A stretch of DNA of 64,000 nt from SG8-4 sp964598225 (GTDB lineage Bacteria; Planctomycetota; Phycisphaerae; Sedimentisphaerales; Anaerobacaceae): the NCBI GenBank assembly GCA_964598225.1, contig CAZRBG010000030.1, positions 1 through 64,000 of the forward strand, in the 5' to 3' direction. Shown one piece after another: positions 50,680 to 59,415 of the stretch. How positions within the stretch are numbered: the stretch's first letter is position 1; each line of letters starts with the position of its first letter. Position numbers and translations under genes: made by a program. Below the pieces are notes generated by a model. It saw only the letters and a program-made list of their open reading frames with translations. It was not told the origin of the DNA and ran no database searches.

Positions 50680-51726
50680 ATGAAAGCATTTCGCAGCCCG
50701 CAAAATCCGATAATAGCGCCTGAGGATGTCGAGCCGTCGCGGAAAGACTTCGAGATCATCGGTATCCTCAACGCCGGCGTCGCCAGGCTGGATGACGAGA
50801 CAATTTTGCTCGTTCGCGTGGCGGAAAGACCGATAAACAACGACCCTAACGTTGCACTGACTGCCTTTTATAACATTGATAGAAAGCAGCTTGAGACAAA
50901 AGAGTTCCCGAGATCAGACCCTGATACCGACTTCTCGGACCCGAGGTTAATAATAAAAAACGGCCGGACATTCCTGACCTCCATTTCACATCTCAGGGTG
51001 GCCCGAAGCACCAACGGAACCGACTTCGAGGTAGAAGATACACCGGCCATTTCGGCAGAAAACGAATATGAGACCTTCGGCATCGAAGATCCGAGGATCA
51101 GCGTCATTGACGGGACATATTACGTCCATTATGTAGCTGTCTCGCCTTTCGGGGTGGTCACCTGCCTCGCCTCTACAAGGGATTTTACGGATTTCAAGCG
51201 TCTCGGCGTTATTTTCAGCCCCGAGAACAAGGACGTCGCAATCTTTGACGAGAAAGTCTCGGACAAGTTCTACGCGCTTCACAGGCCCGTTTCGCCGCTG
51301 TTCGGCAGACAGGATATCTGGCTCGCAGAGTCGCCCGATTTGCTGACATGGGGAAATCATCATCGCCTGTTCGGCCCCTCCCCGGGTCGCTGCGATGAAA
51401 CGAAAGTAGGCGCCGGCGCAGTACCGTTCAGAATAGAACACGGCTGGCTCGAGATATATCATGGAGTAGACCGAAACAGCCGCTATTGCCTCGGGGCGGC
51501 GTTGCTTGACGGCACGGAACCGTGGAAGGTTCTGGCACGGTCAAGAGAGCCGATTTTCGAACCTGAAGCGGATTACGAGTGCGAGGGCTTCTTCGGAAAT
51601 GTGGTCTTTAGCTGCGGCCTGCTGCGGGAAGACGACACACTGAGACTCTATTACGGTGCCGCCGATACAACGGTCTGCTACGCAGAGCTGTCTCTGAAAC
51701 TGATCCTCGACAGCCTGGATTCATAG
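50680..51726 (+). CDS. Glycoside hydrolase family 130 (mannoside phosphorylase-like)
   Basis: 348 aa from the ATG at 50680, seven bases after GGGAG; the frame is open farther upstream, but this start is well supported. Five-bladed propeller blocks: NAGVARLDDETILLVRVAERP, FGIEDPRISVIDGTYYVHYVA, ENKDVAIFDEKVSDKFYALHRP, DETKVGAGAVPFRIEHGWLEIYHGV and LRLYYGAADTTVCYAEL. GIEDPR carries the proton donor Asp. Family members phosphorolyse beta-mannosides to mannose 1-phosphate in the cytoplasm. It may take the product of a 2-epimerase such as the enzyme at 12687. The 218-bp gap upstream has no clear promoter. Confidence 0.9.
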   Translation: MKAFRSPQNPIIAPEDVEPSRKDFEIIGILNAGVARLDDETILLVRVAERPINNDPNVALTAFYNIDRKQLETKEFPRSDPDTDFSDPRLIIKNGRTFLTSISHLRVARSTNGTDFEVEDTPAISAENEYETFGIEDPRISVIDGTYYVHYVAVSPFGVVTCLASTRDFTDFKRLGVIFSPENKDVAIFDEKVSDKFYALHRPVSPLFGRQDIWLAESPDLLTWGNHHRLFGPSPGRCDETKVGAGAVPFRIEHGWLEIYHGVDRNSRYCLGAALLDGTEPWKVLARSREPIFEPEADYECEGFFGNVVFSCGLLREDDTLRLYYGAADTTVCYAELSLKLILDSLDS

Positions 51727-51739
51727 CAAGCTGCCCCAC

Positions 51740-51850
51740 AACCGTGTCGCGGGCGTCTCGCCCGCGCGACCCCGTCGTTGTCATTCCTGCGCAGAGCCTG
51801 TCCTGAGCGAAGTCGAACGGGCAGGAATCCATTTGTTCATAAGCTTCTGG
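51740..51850. repeat. Nested dispersed repeats
   Basis: gtgtcgcgggcgtctcgcccg (near 51744) matches the hairpin at 27315. Then tcattcctgcgcagagcctg followed by tcctgagcgaagtcgaacgg and gcaggaatcc shows the ctgagcgaagtcgaacgg repeat inserted between the two arms of the attcctgc...gcaggaat palindrome. The tail ttcataagcttctggatt resembles the arms at 6216 and 24551. Confidence 0.75.
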
Positions 51851-51903
51851 ATTTCCACCTGCTTTTTGCCGATAGATTAAGACCGCATTAAGGAAGAAGT
51901 CCC

Positions 51904-52302
51904 ATGAAAAAGAATAAGAGCTTTTTGGCTGTAGCAGTCCTCGTCGCGTGCTGTGTGATCGCGGTGTGGTTTTCTGCTTCGATTCGCGGCAGCGAGAATA
52001 CGTACGAACTCAGGCCTCGGGTTGCCGTACCAGAACACAAGAGTGATATCGTCCGGGTAGTCGACGCTTACGAACGCCTGATGGAGAGGTATCTGGACCT
52101 GACAGAGAGAAACTCGGCGATGGTCGGTGAAGATATCCGCGCTGTCGCAGTCAGGCTCGACTCAATCGACGATAGACTGGCCGAACTTGCAGCCAGAACC
52201 GCAAGAATCGAACGCGCACTCGGAATAAAACAGCCTTCGGCACAGGAAAGAAACGAGGCCGCCGCAGCCGACAGCAAATCACGGTCCGCCAGTCCAAGAT
52301 GA
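51904..52302 (+). CDS. Small membrane-anchored coiled-coil protein
   Basis: 132 aa. An N-terminal membrane helix (LAVAVLVACCVIAVWFSA) is followed by a helical, probably coiled-coil region (DIVRVVDAYERLMERYLDLTERNSAMVGEDIRAVAVRLDSIDDRLAELAARTARIERAL) and a short, disordered tail. GGAAG lies before the ATG. It overlaps the next gene by four bases (ATGA), which ties its expression to the YkgJ-type protein. No known function. Confidence 0.75.
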   Translation: MKKNKSFLAVAVLVACCVIAVWFSASIRGSENTYELRPRVAVPEHKSDIVRVVDAYERLMERYLDLTERNSAMVGEDIRAVAVRLDSIDDRLAELAARTARIERALGIKQPSAQERNEAAAADSKSRSASPR

Positions 52303-53096
52303 AGTGTTCAGACAAATACCCCCGATCCGCTGCGACGGCTTTCAATCTCGAACTGGATATTCCGGGCGACCCCGCGTGCTTTAGCATCATGGTGGCCGAC
52401 AAGCCCGCAAGACTCTCGGACATCGTACCGCTTGCTCGCGACCTCTCAAACAGCCTGGCTCTGACTATGATACAAAGACTTGGCGCCCGAGGAGACTGCG
52501 TTCCGTGCCGAAAGGGCTGCTCGGCGTGCTGCAACTATCTCGTGCCCATGTCCGTTCCCGAAGCCTTCCGGCTGGCGGAGGAATTGTCCGCTATACCTGC
52601 AAGCGAGGGCCAACCTCTGATAAAATCATCTATCGAAACAGCCGGAAAAATTCTGGACAATATGCCCACAGATTTCGATTTGAGCGGATCGGCTGACGAA
52701 AACGGACTCCGTTCAGAAGAAGTCGGTGACTGGTACGCCGGACTCGGACTGCCGTGCCCCTTCTTGTCGGACGGTCTATGTTTGCGCTACGAGCAGAGGC
52801 CCATCGCCTGCCGCGAGCATCTGGTTACGGGTTCCGCAACGCTTTGCGACCTCGCAAGCACTGAACAGGCGGAAGGGGTCAAAATGCCCGTCAGCGTCCT
52901 TGAATGTCTTGGCCGGTTGACGGCAGAACTGGAGCAATCGGACGTCGAGGCGGTCATGCTGCCTCTGGCTCTGCCCTGGGCGCAGGAGAACATCGAGCGT
53001 GCCGGACGAACCTGGCCGGCGCCGACTATGGTGGAGCGCTTCATCGAGATCCTGCAAACGACAGCGAAAACCTGCGCCCCGGCGGCTCAGCCGTAG
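52299..53096 (+). CDS. YkgJ-family cysteine-cluster protein
   Basis: 265 aa with two cysteine groups. The first is C67VPC70RKGC74SAC77C78, followed by NYLVPMSVPEAFRLAEEL. The second is LPCPFLSDGLCLRYEQRPIACREHL. These are the hallmarks of the YkgJ/Fe-S or zinc-cluster family, whose members bind metal and are linked loosely to flagellar and iron functions. It is coupled to the coiled-coil gene upstream by a four-base overlap. Its last ten bases overlap the tail of the zinc-ribbon gene on the other strand. Exact role unknown. Confidence 0.85.
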   Translation: MKCSDKYPRSAATAFNLELDIPGDPACFSIMVADKPARLSDIVPLARDLSNSLALTMIQRLGARGDCVPCRKGCSACCNYLVPMSVPEAFRLAEELSAIPASEGQPLIKSSIETAGKILDNMPTDFDLSGSADENGLRSEEVGDWYAGLGLPCPFLSDGLCLRYEQRPIACREHLVTGSATLCDLASTEQAEGVKMPVSVLECLGRLTAELEQSDVEAVMLPLALPWAQENIERAGRTWPAPTMVERFIEILQTTAKTCAPAAQP

Positions 53097-53287
53097 GTCC
53101 TGCCGTCTTCATCGACATAGATAGTACCCTTTGTCCTCTTGATGACCTCGGAGGCGTCGGGCAGCTCGTCCGATTTCGGCACTTTGAACAATCTGCCGCA
53201 CTCGCGGCAGCGCATTCTTCTGTCGGCCGCACTGCCGTCAAGCTGCCAGAGACGGCAGCAATCAGGGCACCTGGCAATAATCTCCAT
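53087..53287 (-). CDS. Small zinc-ribbon protein
   Basis: 66 aa with two CxxC pairs (CPDCC in ARCPDCCRLWQL and CRECGRLFKV), a typical zinc-ribbon fold. AAGGAA lies upstream of the ATG. It converges with and overlaps the YkgJ-family gene by ten bases. Acidic C-terminus (KGTIYVDEDGRTYG). Function unknown. Confidence 0.75.
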   Translation of the reverse strand: MEIIARCPDCCRLWQLDGSAADRRMRCRECGRLFKVPKSDELPDASEVIKRTKGTIYVDEDGRTYG

Positions 53288-53385
53288 CAGCGTTCCTTTG
53301 TCTGTCCTGGCGGCTGGTTATAACCGATCTCTTTATAGTAGACCCGCGGAGCGGCTCCTTATTTCACTAATTTGGTTCTGAGCCT

Positions 53386-53670
53386 CTAAGCAACTTGTCC
53401 ACGGTCTTCCATCCATTCGGGCAGAGGAGAACCGGTTGCTATGCTGTAAACGGTTTCAGGCGGAATGTCTATTTCGTCATCCCAGACAAGAACGCACAGC
53501 TCACTATGAATTCGCACGCTCTTAAAGAACTCCGGATCACCCAGCTTCGAAAAAACACCACCCTTGTCGATAAACGGCTTACAGTCCAACACACCTGATT
53601 TCCCATCATCAAAGGTAAGCTGCAATTTATAATCATCCAGGACTCGTACTTCAGTAACATCGTGGTACAT
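53386..53670 (-). CDS. DUF2442 protein
   Basis: 94 aa. The block LQLTFDDGKSGVLDCKPFIDKGGVFSKLGDPEFFKSVRI and the ending IDIPPETVYSIATG match the DUF2442 pattern. DUF2442 proteins often lie beside DUF4160 proteins and behave like a toxin-antitoxin pair in genome surveys, but the biochemistry is not known. AAGGA precedes the ATG. A second family member lies 46 bases upstream on the same strand. Confidence 0.85.
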   Translation of the reverse strand: MYHDVTEVRVLDDYKLQLTFDDGKSGVLDCKPFIDKGGVFSKLGDPEFFKSVRIHSELCVLVWDDEIDIPPETVYSIATGSPLPEWMEDRGQVA

Positions 53671-53716
53671 CGCTGAATCCTTACTTAATTGAGCAACTCA
53701 AGAATGTAGTACCCCC

Positions 53717-53992
53717 TCAGGGCTTCTGCGAAGCAGCGCGACCTGAGGCGGCCTGCTGGCATTTTTCGTACAAAGTCTCGGGCGCAATATCGGCTCCATT
53801 GGGCCAGGCAATTGTACCACCCTCGATCTTTGCTTTCTCGAAAAAGTCCAAATCTTTTAATGGCTCAAACACAGGCCCTTTCGTCAAATACTCCTCGAAA
53901 TCAATCACAGCGTTAGTACCATCGTCAAAAACAATCATATAACGATAATCCGACTGATATTGAATGCTCTTTACATCGTTAAGATTCCACAT
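53717..53992 (-). CDS. DUF2442 protein
   Basis: 91 aa from the ATG at 53990-53992, which has GAGGTG upstream; an open frame continues farther but belongs to the pseudogene upstream. MIVFDDGTNAVIDFEEYLTKGPVFEPLKDLDFFEKAKI and NGADIAPETLYEKC are DUF2442 blocks. It begins eight bases after the stop of the broken DUF4160 gene, so the two form the usual DUF4160-DUF2442 pair. Confidence 0.85.
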   Translation of the reverse strand: MWNLNDVKSIQYQSDYRYMIVFDDGTNAVIDFEEYLTKGPVFEPLKDLDFFEKAKIEGGTIAWPNGADIAPETLYEKCQQAASGRAASQKP

Positions 53993-54000
53993 GATACACC

Positions 54001-54282
54001 TCAGTCCAGTGGTGATATTTTCTTGAGTTCTTTTCCAGCCTTTGCAAGTTCCCAATCTTCTTGAAGTTCGTTTGACCTCAAATCGATCCATTCGCGTACA
54101 AGTTTAGTAGCCGTTCACGACCGGAGATCACCTCGTGTGATATTTCCTTTGAGATCAAAAACAGCCTTATAATCCTGGTATTCAGCATGAATATGCGGAG
54201 GATCATGATCATCAAAGAACATCCGGATAATAATACCAAAAAACCTGCATATTTCAGGCAAATCATACTCCTTCAAAAACAT
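54001..54282 (-). pseudogene. DUF4160 gene interrupted by one in-frame stop codon
   Basis: Translation from the ATG at 54280-54282 gives MFLKEYDLPEICRFFGIIIR, followed by MFFDDHDPPHIHAEYQDYKA and VFDLKGNITRGDLRS. Then TGA at 54115-54117, then TATKLVREWIDLRSNELQED and on to TKLVREW-type DUF4160 ending in KISPLD and TGA at 54001-54003. All 93 codons align with the DUF4160 pattern in one frame, and the stop falls where the family usually has Arg (RGDLRSRTATKL-like). A CGA-to-TGA change explains it. Recoding or sequencing error are alternatives. The downstream DUF2442 gene remains intact. Confidence 0.85.
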
Positions 54283-54394
54283 TCTTTTTGGAGCATTATA
54301 TCATAATCAGTAAGATTAGCTCATCGTAATTTTCCCTGTGATTACTATTGAGGATGGTGTTTTATACGTTCAGCAAATAAGACGGCTGATGCGT

Positions 54395-56398
54395 TTACTC
54401 GATTTGTTCTTCAATCGGCACCATTAAATAGGCAGCCTTTCCCCTCAAAACAGCTAACATCCCACAACGATCCTTGAAAGTTGCTGCCTGATAGTTATGA
54501 AACGGATTCTTGCCCTCCTGCCCTTCCCTTGCAAGAGCCGCCGTAATCCACTCCCGGGATAGTGTCAATCCATCCTTATCATCTATAAAAGCACATGCTT
54601 GTCCATACAAAGCTACAGCTTCACATATAGGCTGCAAGTAATGTTGGTAATGCCATTTGTCAGGTTCTCTGACCCAGCCGTCTTTTGATGAAATCGCATT
54701 TAGAAAACCTTTTTGTTCAAAAAGTTCCTTCAGCCGTTCCATCTGCCTGTCCCGAGCCTTTAAGTATTCTTCCTTCTTGAAAACCTTATAACCTATGTGA
54801 AGTGCTGCAAGTGCATAGGCATGGGGATATTGATCGTGGGCGTAACTTGTCGCACCTTTGCCGTACCTACAAACAGGATCCGGATTTTTCTCCATTGCAT
54901 TGACCCAGTAGTCCAATACACACTGTAGGGGATTGCCATCCCGAAGCTGGGGAAAATGCTCCCAGAAATAGGCAAGGTTATAAACCGACTGGGGGCTATG
55001 CCAGCCAGAAGGATCATCCTTCCGATGAGTTCTTATATCTTCCCACAGTTTTGCGCCGTATCGAGGATTAGCCAACCTGTCCTGAATCGCTTTTGCCAAC
55101 TCCAAAGTTAGAAGCTCGTAATATGACGTATTAGGTGTTGAAGAAAAATACCGTTCAAATGAATGTTTTACCCAATGCGTGGAAAGGTCTTGCCTGTCAA
55201 TACTCTGCAAGCGAGGGAAATCACGTAATTCTAAACCTTCCAATGCAGCTATATCATTCCAAGAAGGAATATAGCCACGGGTCTGACCGCGTGATGTCAC
55301 CCAGCAATCCCGGTCCGGATCATGCGCGATTTCCAGGTCCCTCAAAATACTCCGAATGCATGCCTCGACAGTCGGATTTTCAAGTTTCGGAGCAAGGGGA
55401 AAGTAACTGCCGTTAAGCCACTCTTCTTCCGGACGACCCCACCGAAGAAAGATGTTGGCGCTGAAAGTCCTTCTTTCACGTTGCCAACCGTCATACTCGA
55501 TTCTAAGCATGTGGCCATTTTCAATCTCTCCATATTCTACTAACGCTATACCTTTCTCATCAAAGATAGCCTTGCGGTCATTGACGGTAAGGACATTGCC
55601 GGCGAGTACTTCGCTCCCCCCGGTAGCTTCTATTCCCTGAGAAGTGACTGTAAATTCTTTTGCCGGGAAGCGAATACGAAACTTGGCCGATTGACCGGGC
55701 CTTGCGTGAAGATACCAGCCATAGTCACCTTCTTTGAAGATTGATGACCTTTTTAAAACTTCCAATTTGCCGCCTTCTACTGCTGCTTCCACCGTAGGAT
55801 ATTCCGTTGCCACCCTGTAAGTCCTGAATTCAACCGGCGCACCAACAAGAAGCTTGGCGAATGATACCAGTTCATCAGGTGGAGCTTCCTCTTGCGCCTT
55901 GGCAATAGCACTCTTAATAAACGCTCTTCTTTCCTGAATACTCCCGAACGTCTTTCGCGTTACTTCCTCCATTGTTGAAATGGCAAAGTGTTGTTCTTTG
56001 TAGGTAAAGCGTAAAACGTGTCGAAGACATATGGGTAGCATTATCCCAGAAACCTGTTGCATGTTCAGTATGTTATCAACTCGATATTTGGCCTTACCTA
56101 AACCCTTGACTTCAAATGTCCGACTGTTATCATCTAAATCAAATCGCCGTATATTGAATCTTTCCGCATTCATACAGATCTCAATGTCAATCTGCGAGCC
56201 ATCGCTCTTGCGAGCAGCACCTCTATAAGAACCAGCATTGAATTCATAGCTTGATATGTTCCATTCACCCAGCCTAACAGTCTGTTTTCCGTTTTTGCTT
56301 TCCGCAACCAGTGCGGGCATGGAACTTATAATCAATATCCAAACAAGAAACCAAGATGCCCGAATGGGATACTTATTTGCCTGTTTCTCCTTCACCAT
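54395..56398 (-). CDS. Large exported protein of unknown family
   Basis: 667 aa with a signal peptide (SWFLVWILIISSMPALVAES). Residues 45-330 look like beta-sandwich material, beginning VRLGEWNISSYEFNAGSYRGAARKSDGS. Residues 370-660 are helical, with WHSPQSVYNLAYFWEHFPQL, YAHDQYPHAYALAALHIGY and DGWVREPDKWHYQHYLQPICEAVALYGQA, recalling an (alpha/alpha) toroid of carbohydrate-active enzymes. Not assigned to a known family. It is more AT-rich than the genes on both sides and stands alone, so it may be acquired. The gap 54283-54394 has nothing recognisable. Confidence 0.7.
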   Translation of the reverse strand: MVKEKQANKYPIRASWFLVWILIISSMPALVAESKNGKQTVRLGEWNISSYEFNAGSYRGAARKSDGSQIDIEICMNAERFNIRRFDLDDNSRTFEVKGLGKAKYRVDNILNMQQVSGIMLPICLRHVLRFTYKEQHFAISTMEEVTRKTFGSIQERRAFIKSAIAKAQEEAPPDELVSFAKLLVGAPVEFRTYRVATEYPTVEAAVEGGKLEVLKRSSIFKEGDYGWYLHARPGQSAKFRIRFPAKEFTVTSQGIEATGGSEVLAGNVLTVNDRKAIFDEKGIALVEYGEIENGHMLRIEYDGWQRERRTFSANIFLRWGRPEEEWLNGSYFPLAPKLENPTVEACIRSILRDLEIAHDPDRDCWVTSRGQTRGYIPSWNDIAALEGLELRDFPRLQSIDRQDLSTHWVKHSFERYFSSTPNTSYYELLTLELAKAIQDRLANPRYGAKLWEDIRTHRKDDPSGWHSPQSVYNLAYFWEHFPQLRDGNPLQCVLDYWVNAMEKNPDPVCRYGKGATSYAHDQYPHAYALAALHIGYKVFKKEEYLKARDRQMERLKELFEQKGFLNAISSKDGWVREPDKWHYQHYLQPICEAVALYGQACAFIDDKDGLTLSREWITAALAREGQEGKNPFHNYQAATFKDRCGMLAVLRGKAAYLMVPIEEQIE

Positions 56399-56564
56399 AT
56401 TGAAACCTCTTCATTTCCAAGTTCAATAAATGGTACTCGAAGTTTCTCGCTCTTTCAATCATAACCAGCTATTATTTGTTTTTATCGTCAATGTTAGCGA
56501 CAATAATTAGGACTTGTCTTTTACCTGCAAAAAGGTAATACAATGAATCCTCCCTTTCACGGGG

Positions 56565-57467
56565 ATGACACAAATGGAAAGACATATGTCAGGTAAGGTT
56601 AGCATCGGAATAGCTGGTTGGTCGTATCCGGATTGGAGGGGGGTTGTCTATCCCAGCTCCAAGGTCGATCAGCTTGAGTTTGTCAGCCGGTTTGTTGATT
56701 GTGTGGAGATTAACAGCACGTTTTATCGTCCTCCTTCTGAGAAGAATTCAAAGTCTTGGTTGAAAAGGACTTCACAAAAGGCCGGATTTTTCTTTACTGC
56801 GAAGCTACATCGGGATTTTACGCATGAAGGCAGGATCGATGGCGGGATGGTGAAGGAATTTCATAAAGGTTTTGAGCCGTTTTTGGAGGCGGGGAAATTA
56901 AAGCATCTTCTGGTTCAGTTCAGGTACGACTTTATCGACTCATCTGAAAACCGGCGGCATCTGGCTGAGATAGTCAGGAATTTTCACGATGCGTTCGATC
57001 TTGTTGTGGAGGTGCGGCATAAATCATGGCAGGAGCAAGAGGCTCTAAAATTTCTGGAGGAACTCGGCGTAACGGTTTGCAATCTCGATTATCCGACCTC
57101 AGGGGATTCTTTCGATATGAGGAACTGTACTGTCGGCAGGTCCGGCTACTTCAGAATGCACGGCAGGAACAGGAAGAAATGGTTCAGCAAGGCCGGCAGG
57201 GATGAAACCTACGATTACTATTATTCGAGCGAAGAGCTTGCCGGGATCAAGGACAGAATCGACGAGTTGGCCAAAGCCGCCGGGTCTCTGACGGTCATCG
57301 CCAATAACCACTATCGCGGCGCCGAGTTGGCCAACGCCATCGAGCTGAAATCATTGGTCAGCGACCGGAAACAGCCCGTGCCCCCGGCGCTTGTTAAAAC
57401 ATATCCCAATCTCAAATCTGTTGCCGCTAAAACAGGTGAAAAAAAACAGGGTGAATTCGGATTTTGA
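56565..57467 (+). CDS. DUF72 domain-containing protein
   Basis: 300 aa. Start could be the ATG at 56565 or the later one at 56586, just before SGKVSIGIAGWSYPDW; neither has a strong ribosome binding site. Family blocks: GIAGWSYPDWRGVVYPS, CVEINSTFYRPPS, FFTAKLHRDFTH, LLVQFRYDF, VVEVRHKSW and NNHYRGAELANA. TIM-barrel fold of unknown activity; members are linked to nucleic-acid or stress roles in some genomes. No operon partner visible. Confidence 0.9.
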   Translation: MTQMERHMSGKVSIGIAGWSYPDWRGVVYPSSKVDQLEFVSRFVDCVEINSTFYRPPSEKNSKSWLKRTSQKAGFFFTAKLHRDFTHEGRIDGGMVKEFHKGFEPFLEAGKLKHLLVQFRYDFIDSSENRRHLAEIVRNFHDAFDLVVEVRHKSWQEQEALKFLEELGVTVCNLDYPTSGDSFDMRNCTVGRSGYFRMHGRNRKKWFSKAGRDETYDYYYSSEELAGIKDRIDELAKAAGSLTVIANNHYRGAELANAIELKSLVSDRKQPVPPALVKTYPNLKSVAAKTGEKKQGEFGF

Positions 57468-57531
57468 ATATTCTAGATCGAGGTGCGCCTGATAATATGG
57501 CGACTGTGGAATTCAACCAGCGATGCCGCCT

Positions 57532-57612
57532 CTGTCATCCCTGCGGAGGCAGGGATCCATGAACCTATCCCATCCCAAAAGTCTGGATTCCCGCCTGCGC
57601 GGGAATGACAAG
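57532..57612. repeat. Dispersed palindromic repeat between DUF72 and serA
   Basis: tgtcatccctgcggaggcag (57532-57551) and ggattcccgcctgcgcggga (57584-57603) pair as a broken palindrome, with the same ctggattcc word as the copies at 6216, 24551 and 28829. The rest of the 57468-57771 gap shows a promoter candidate for serA and no gene. Confidence 0.75.
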
Positions 57613-57700
57613 AGTAAAGGCCTTCCGGTACAGTTAGTGAGGCGCGGCACCAATGCCCGAAAACTTTCACATACAGATAAAGTGAATGTATTTTCATTTC

Positions 57701-57728
57701 TTGCTTTTTGAACCGCTTTAGCTAAAAT
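57701..57728 (+). promoter_or_regulatory. Promoter candidate for serA
   Basis: TTGCTT (57701-57706), spacer of 16 bases, TAAAAT (57723-57728, five of six matches). The -35 is weak. Confidence 0.35.
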
Positions 57729-57771
57729 GTGCGTTTTACGGACGCAACGAAGGACTTTTGGGAGCTAAACG

Positions 57772-59361
57772 ATGGTAAAAATTCTTATCACGGACAAACT
57801 GGCACAAGAGGGGATTGACCTGCTCAATTCCATAGACGGCGTCGAAGCCGTTGTCAAGACCGGCATAGACGCAGACGAGCTGGCCCGGATCATCGGCGAG
57901 CACGACGGCCTGATCATTCGAAGCGGCACGAAGGTAACCGCCGATGTCCTTGCCAATCCCGGCAGGCTCAAGGGCATTGCCCGCGCCGGCGTCGGCGTCG
58001 ACAATATCGACATTCCCGAAGCCACACGAAAGGGCATCATCGTCATGAACACACCCGGCGGCAACACCCTCAGCGCCGCAGAGCATACGATGGCCCTGAT
58101 TATGGCGATGAGCCGCAATGTGGTCCCTGCCTGCAACAGCCTCAAAGGCGGCGCATGGGACAGAAAAAAGTACATGGGCAATCAGTTGAACAACAAGGTC
58201 CTCGGCCTGATCGGTCTGGGCAGGATCGGAATGGCAGTGGCGCAGATGGCCAACGGCTTCAACATGAAAGTCCTGGGCTACGATCCGTTCGCCGCTCCGA
58301 CCGACGCGGAGAAATCCGGCGTCGAGGTGACCGAAGACCTACAGAGAATATACAAAGAAGCCGACTACATCAGCGTCCACGTTCCTCGAAACGAGCAAAC
58401 GTTGAACATGATCGGCGCCGAGCAGCTTGAGATGATGAAACCTACAGCGCGACTGGTCAACTGCGCTCGCGGCGGAATTATCAACGAAGACGCCCTTTAT
58501 GATGCGCTCGCAAACAAACGCATCGCCGGGGCTGCGCTCGATGTATTTCCCAAAGAACCGCCGGAAAACACCCGTTTCAGCGAACTCGACAACTGTATCG
58601 TCACGCCGCACCTCGGGGCGAGCACGGAGGAGGCGCAAATCGAAGTCGCGGTCGAGGCCGCCCGGATTCTTGCAGATGCAATCAAAGGCGGTCCGGTCAG
58701 GAACGCTCTCAACGCTCCATCCACGACGGGCGCCGTCCCGGCGCAGGTGAATCAATATGCCAGGCTGGCCCGGCGAATCGGCTCGGTTCTCAGCACCATA
58801 GCTCCGGGACACATCAAGGAAATTCAGGTCCAGTATCGCGGCTCGATCGCCGAACAGCCAATAAATTCCGTAACGCTGAACTTCTTAATCGGCCTGTTGC
58901 AGAAGCACTTCGACATGCCGCTTAATATGGTTAATACACCCGTGCTGGCGAAGGAACGCGGCATAAGCATCGACGAGACCAAGAACGCCGAGGCCAAGGA
59001 CGTCGCATCAAGCTTCAGCGCCAGGGTCGTCACCGATAAAGTCACTCGAACCGTTACCGGCTCGGTTTTCGGCGGAACGCTTCTGCGAATCATCGAAATT
59101 GACGGCTTCAACATAGAAGTTACGCCGCAGGGCAGCGTGCTGGTCATTTTCAACGACGACAAGCCCGGCGTGATCGGCTCAGTCGGCACCGTCTGCGGCA
59201 AGCACGGCATCAACATCTGCACGATGGGCGTCGGGCAAAAACCGGAGGAACAGAAAGCAATGCTGGCCGTGAGTCTGGACAAGAAACCCAATGACGAAGC
59301 GGTAGAGGAACTCGGCAAGCTCGATTTTGTGAACGAGATTTACGTCTGTACGCTGGACTGA
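57772..59361 (+). CDS. serA: D-3-phosphoglycerate dehydrogenase
   Basis: First enzyme of serine biosynthesis; oxidises 3-phosphoglycerate with NAD+. 529 aa, the long form with an extra domain and an ACT domain. NAD motif: LGLIGLGRIGMAVAQMANG. Catalytic blocks: LVNCARGGIINEDALYDAL and NCIVTPHLGASTEEAQ (His). The allosteric-substrate-binding region and an ACT-like C-terminus (VLVIFNDDKPGVIGSVGTVCGKHGINICTMGVG) are present and probably sense serine. GGGAG is seven bases before the ATG. Confidence 0.95.
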   Translation: MVKILITDKLAQEGIDLLNSIDGVEAVVKTGIDADELARIIGEHDGLIIRSGTKVTADVLANPGRLKGIARAGVGVDNIDIPEATRKGIIVMNTPGGNTLSAAEHTMALIMAMSRNVVPACNSLKGGAWDRKKYMGNQLNNKVLGLIGLGRIGMAVAQMANGFNMKVLGYDPFAAPTDAEKSGVEVTEDLQRIYKEADYISVHVPRNEQTLNMIGAEQLEMMKPTARLVNCARGGIINEDALYDALANKRIAGAALDVFPKEPPENTRFSELDNCIVTPHLGASTEEAQIEVAVEAARILADAIKGGPVRNALNAPSTTGAVPAQVNQYARLARRIGSVLSTIAPGHIKEIQVQYRGSIAEQPINSVTLNFLIGLLQKHFDMPLNMVNTPVLAKERGISIDETKNAEAKDVASSFSARVVTDKVTRTVTGSVFGGTLLRIIEIDGFNIEVTPQGSVLVIFNDDKPGVIGSVGTVCGKHGINICTMGVGQKPEEQKAMLAVSLDKKPNDEAVEELGKLDFVNEIYVCTLD

Positions 59362-59415
59362 CGGGCAGTAATTGGTGACTGGTTGTTGGTTACCGGTTAC
59401 CAACACGAGTCTGCT

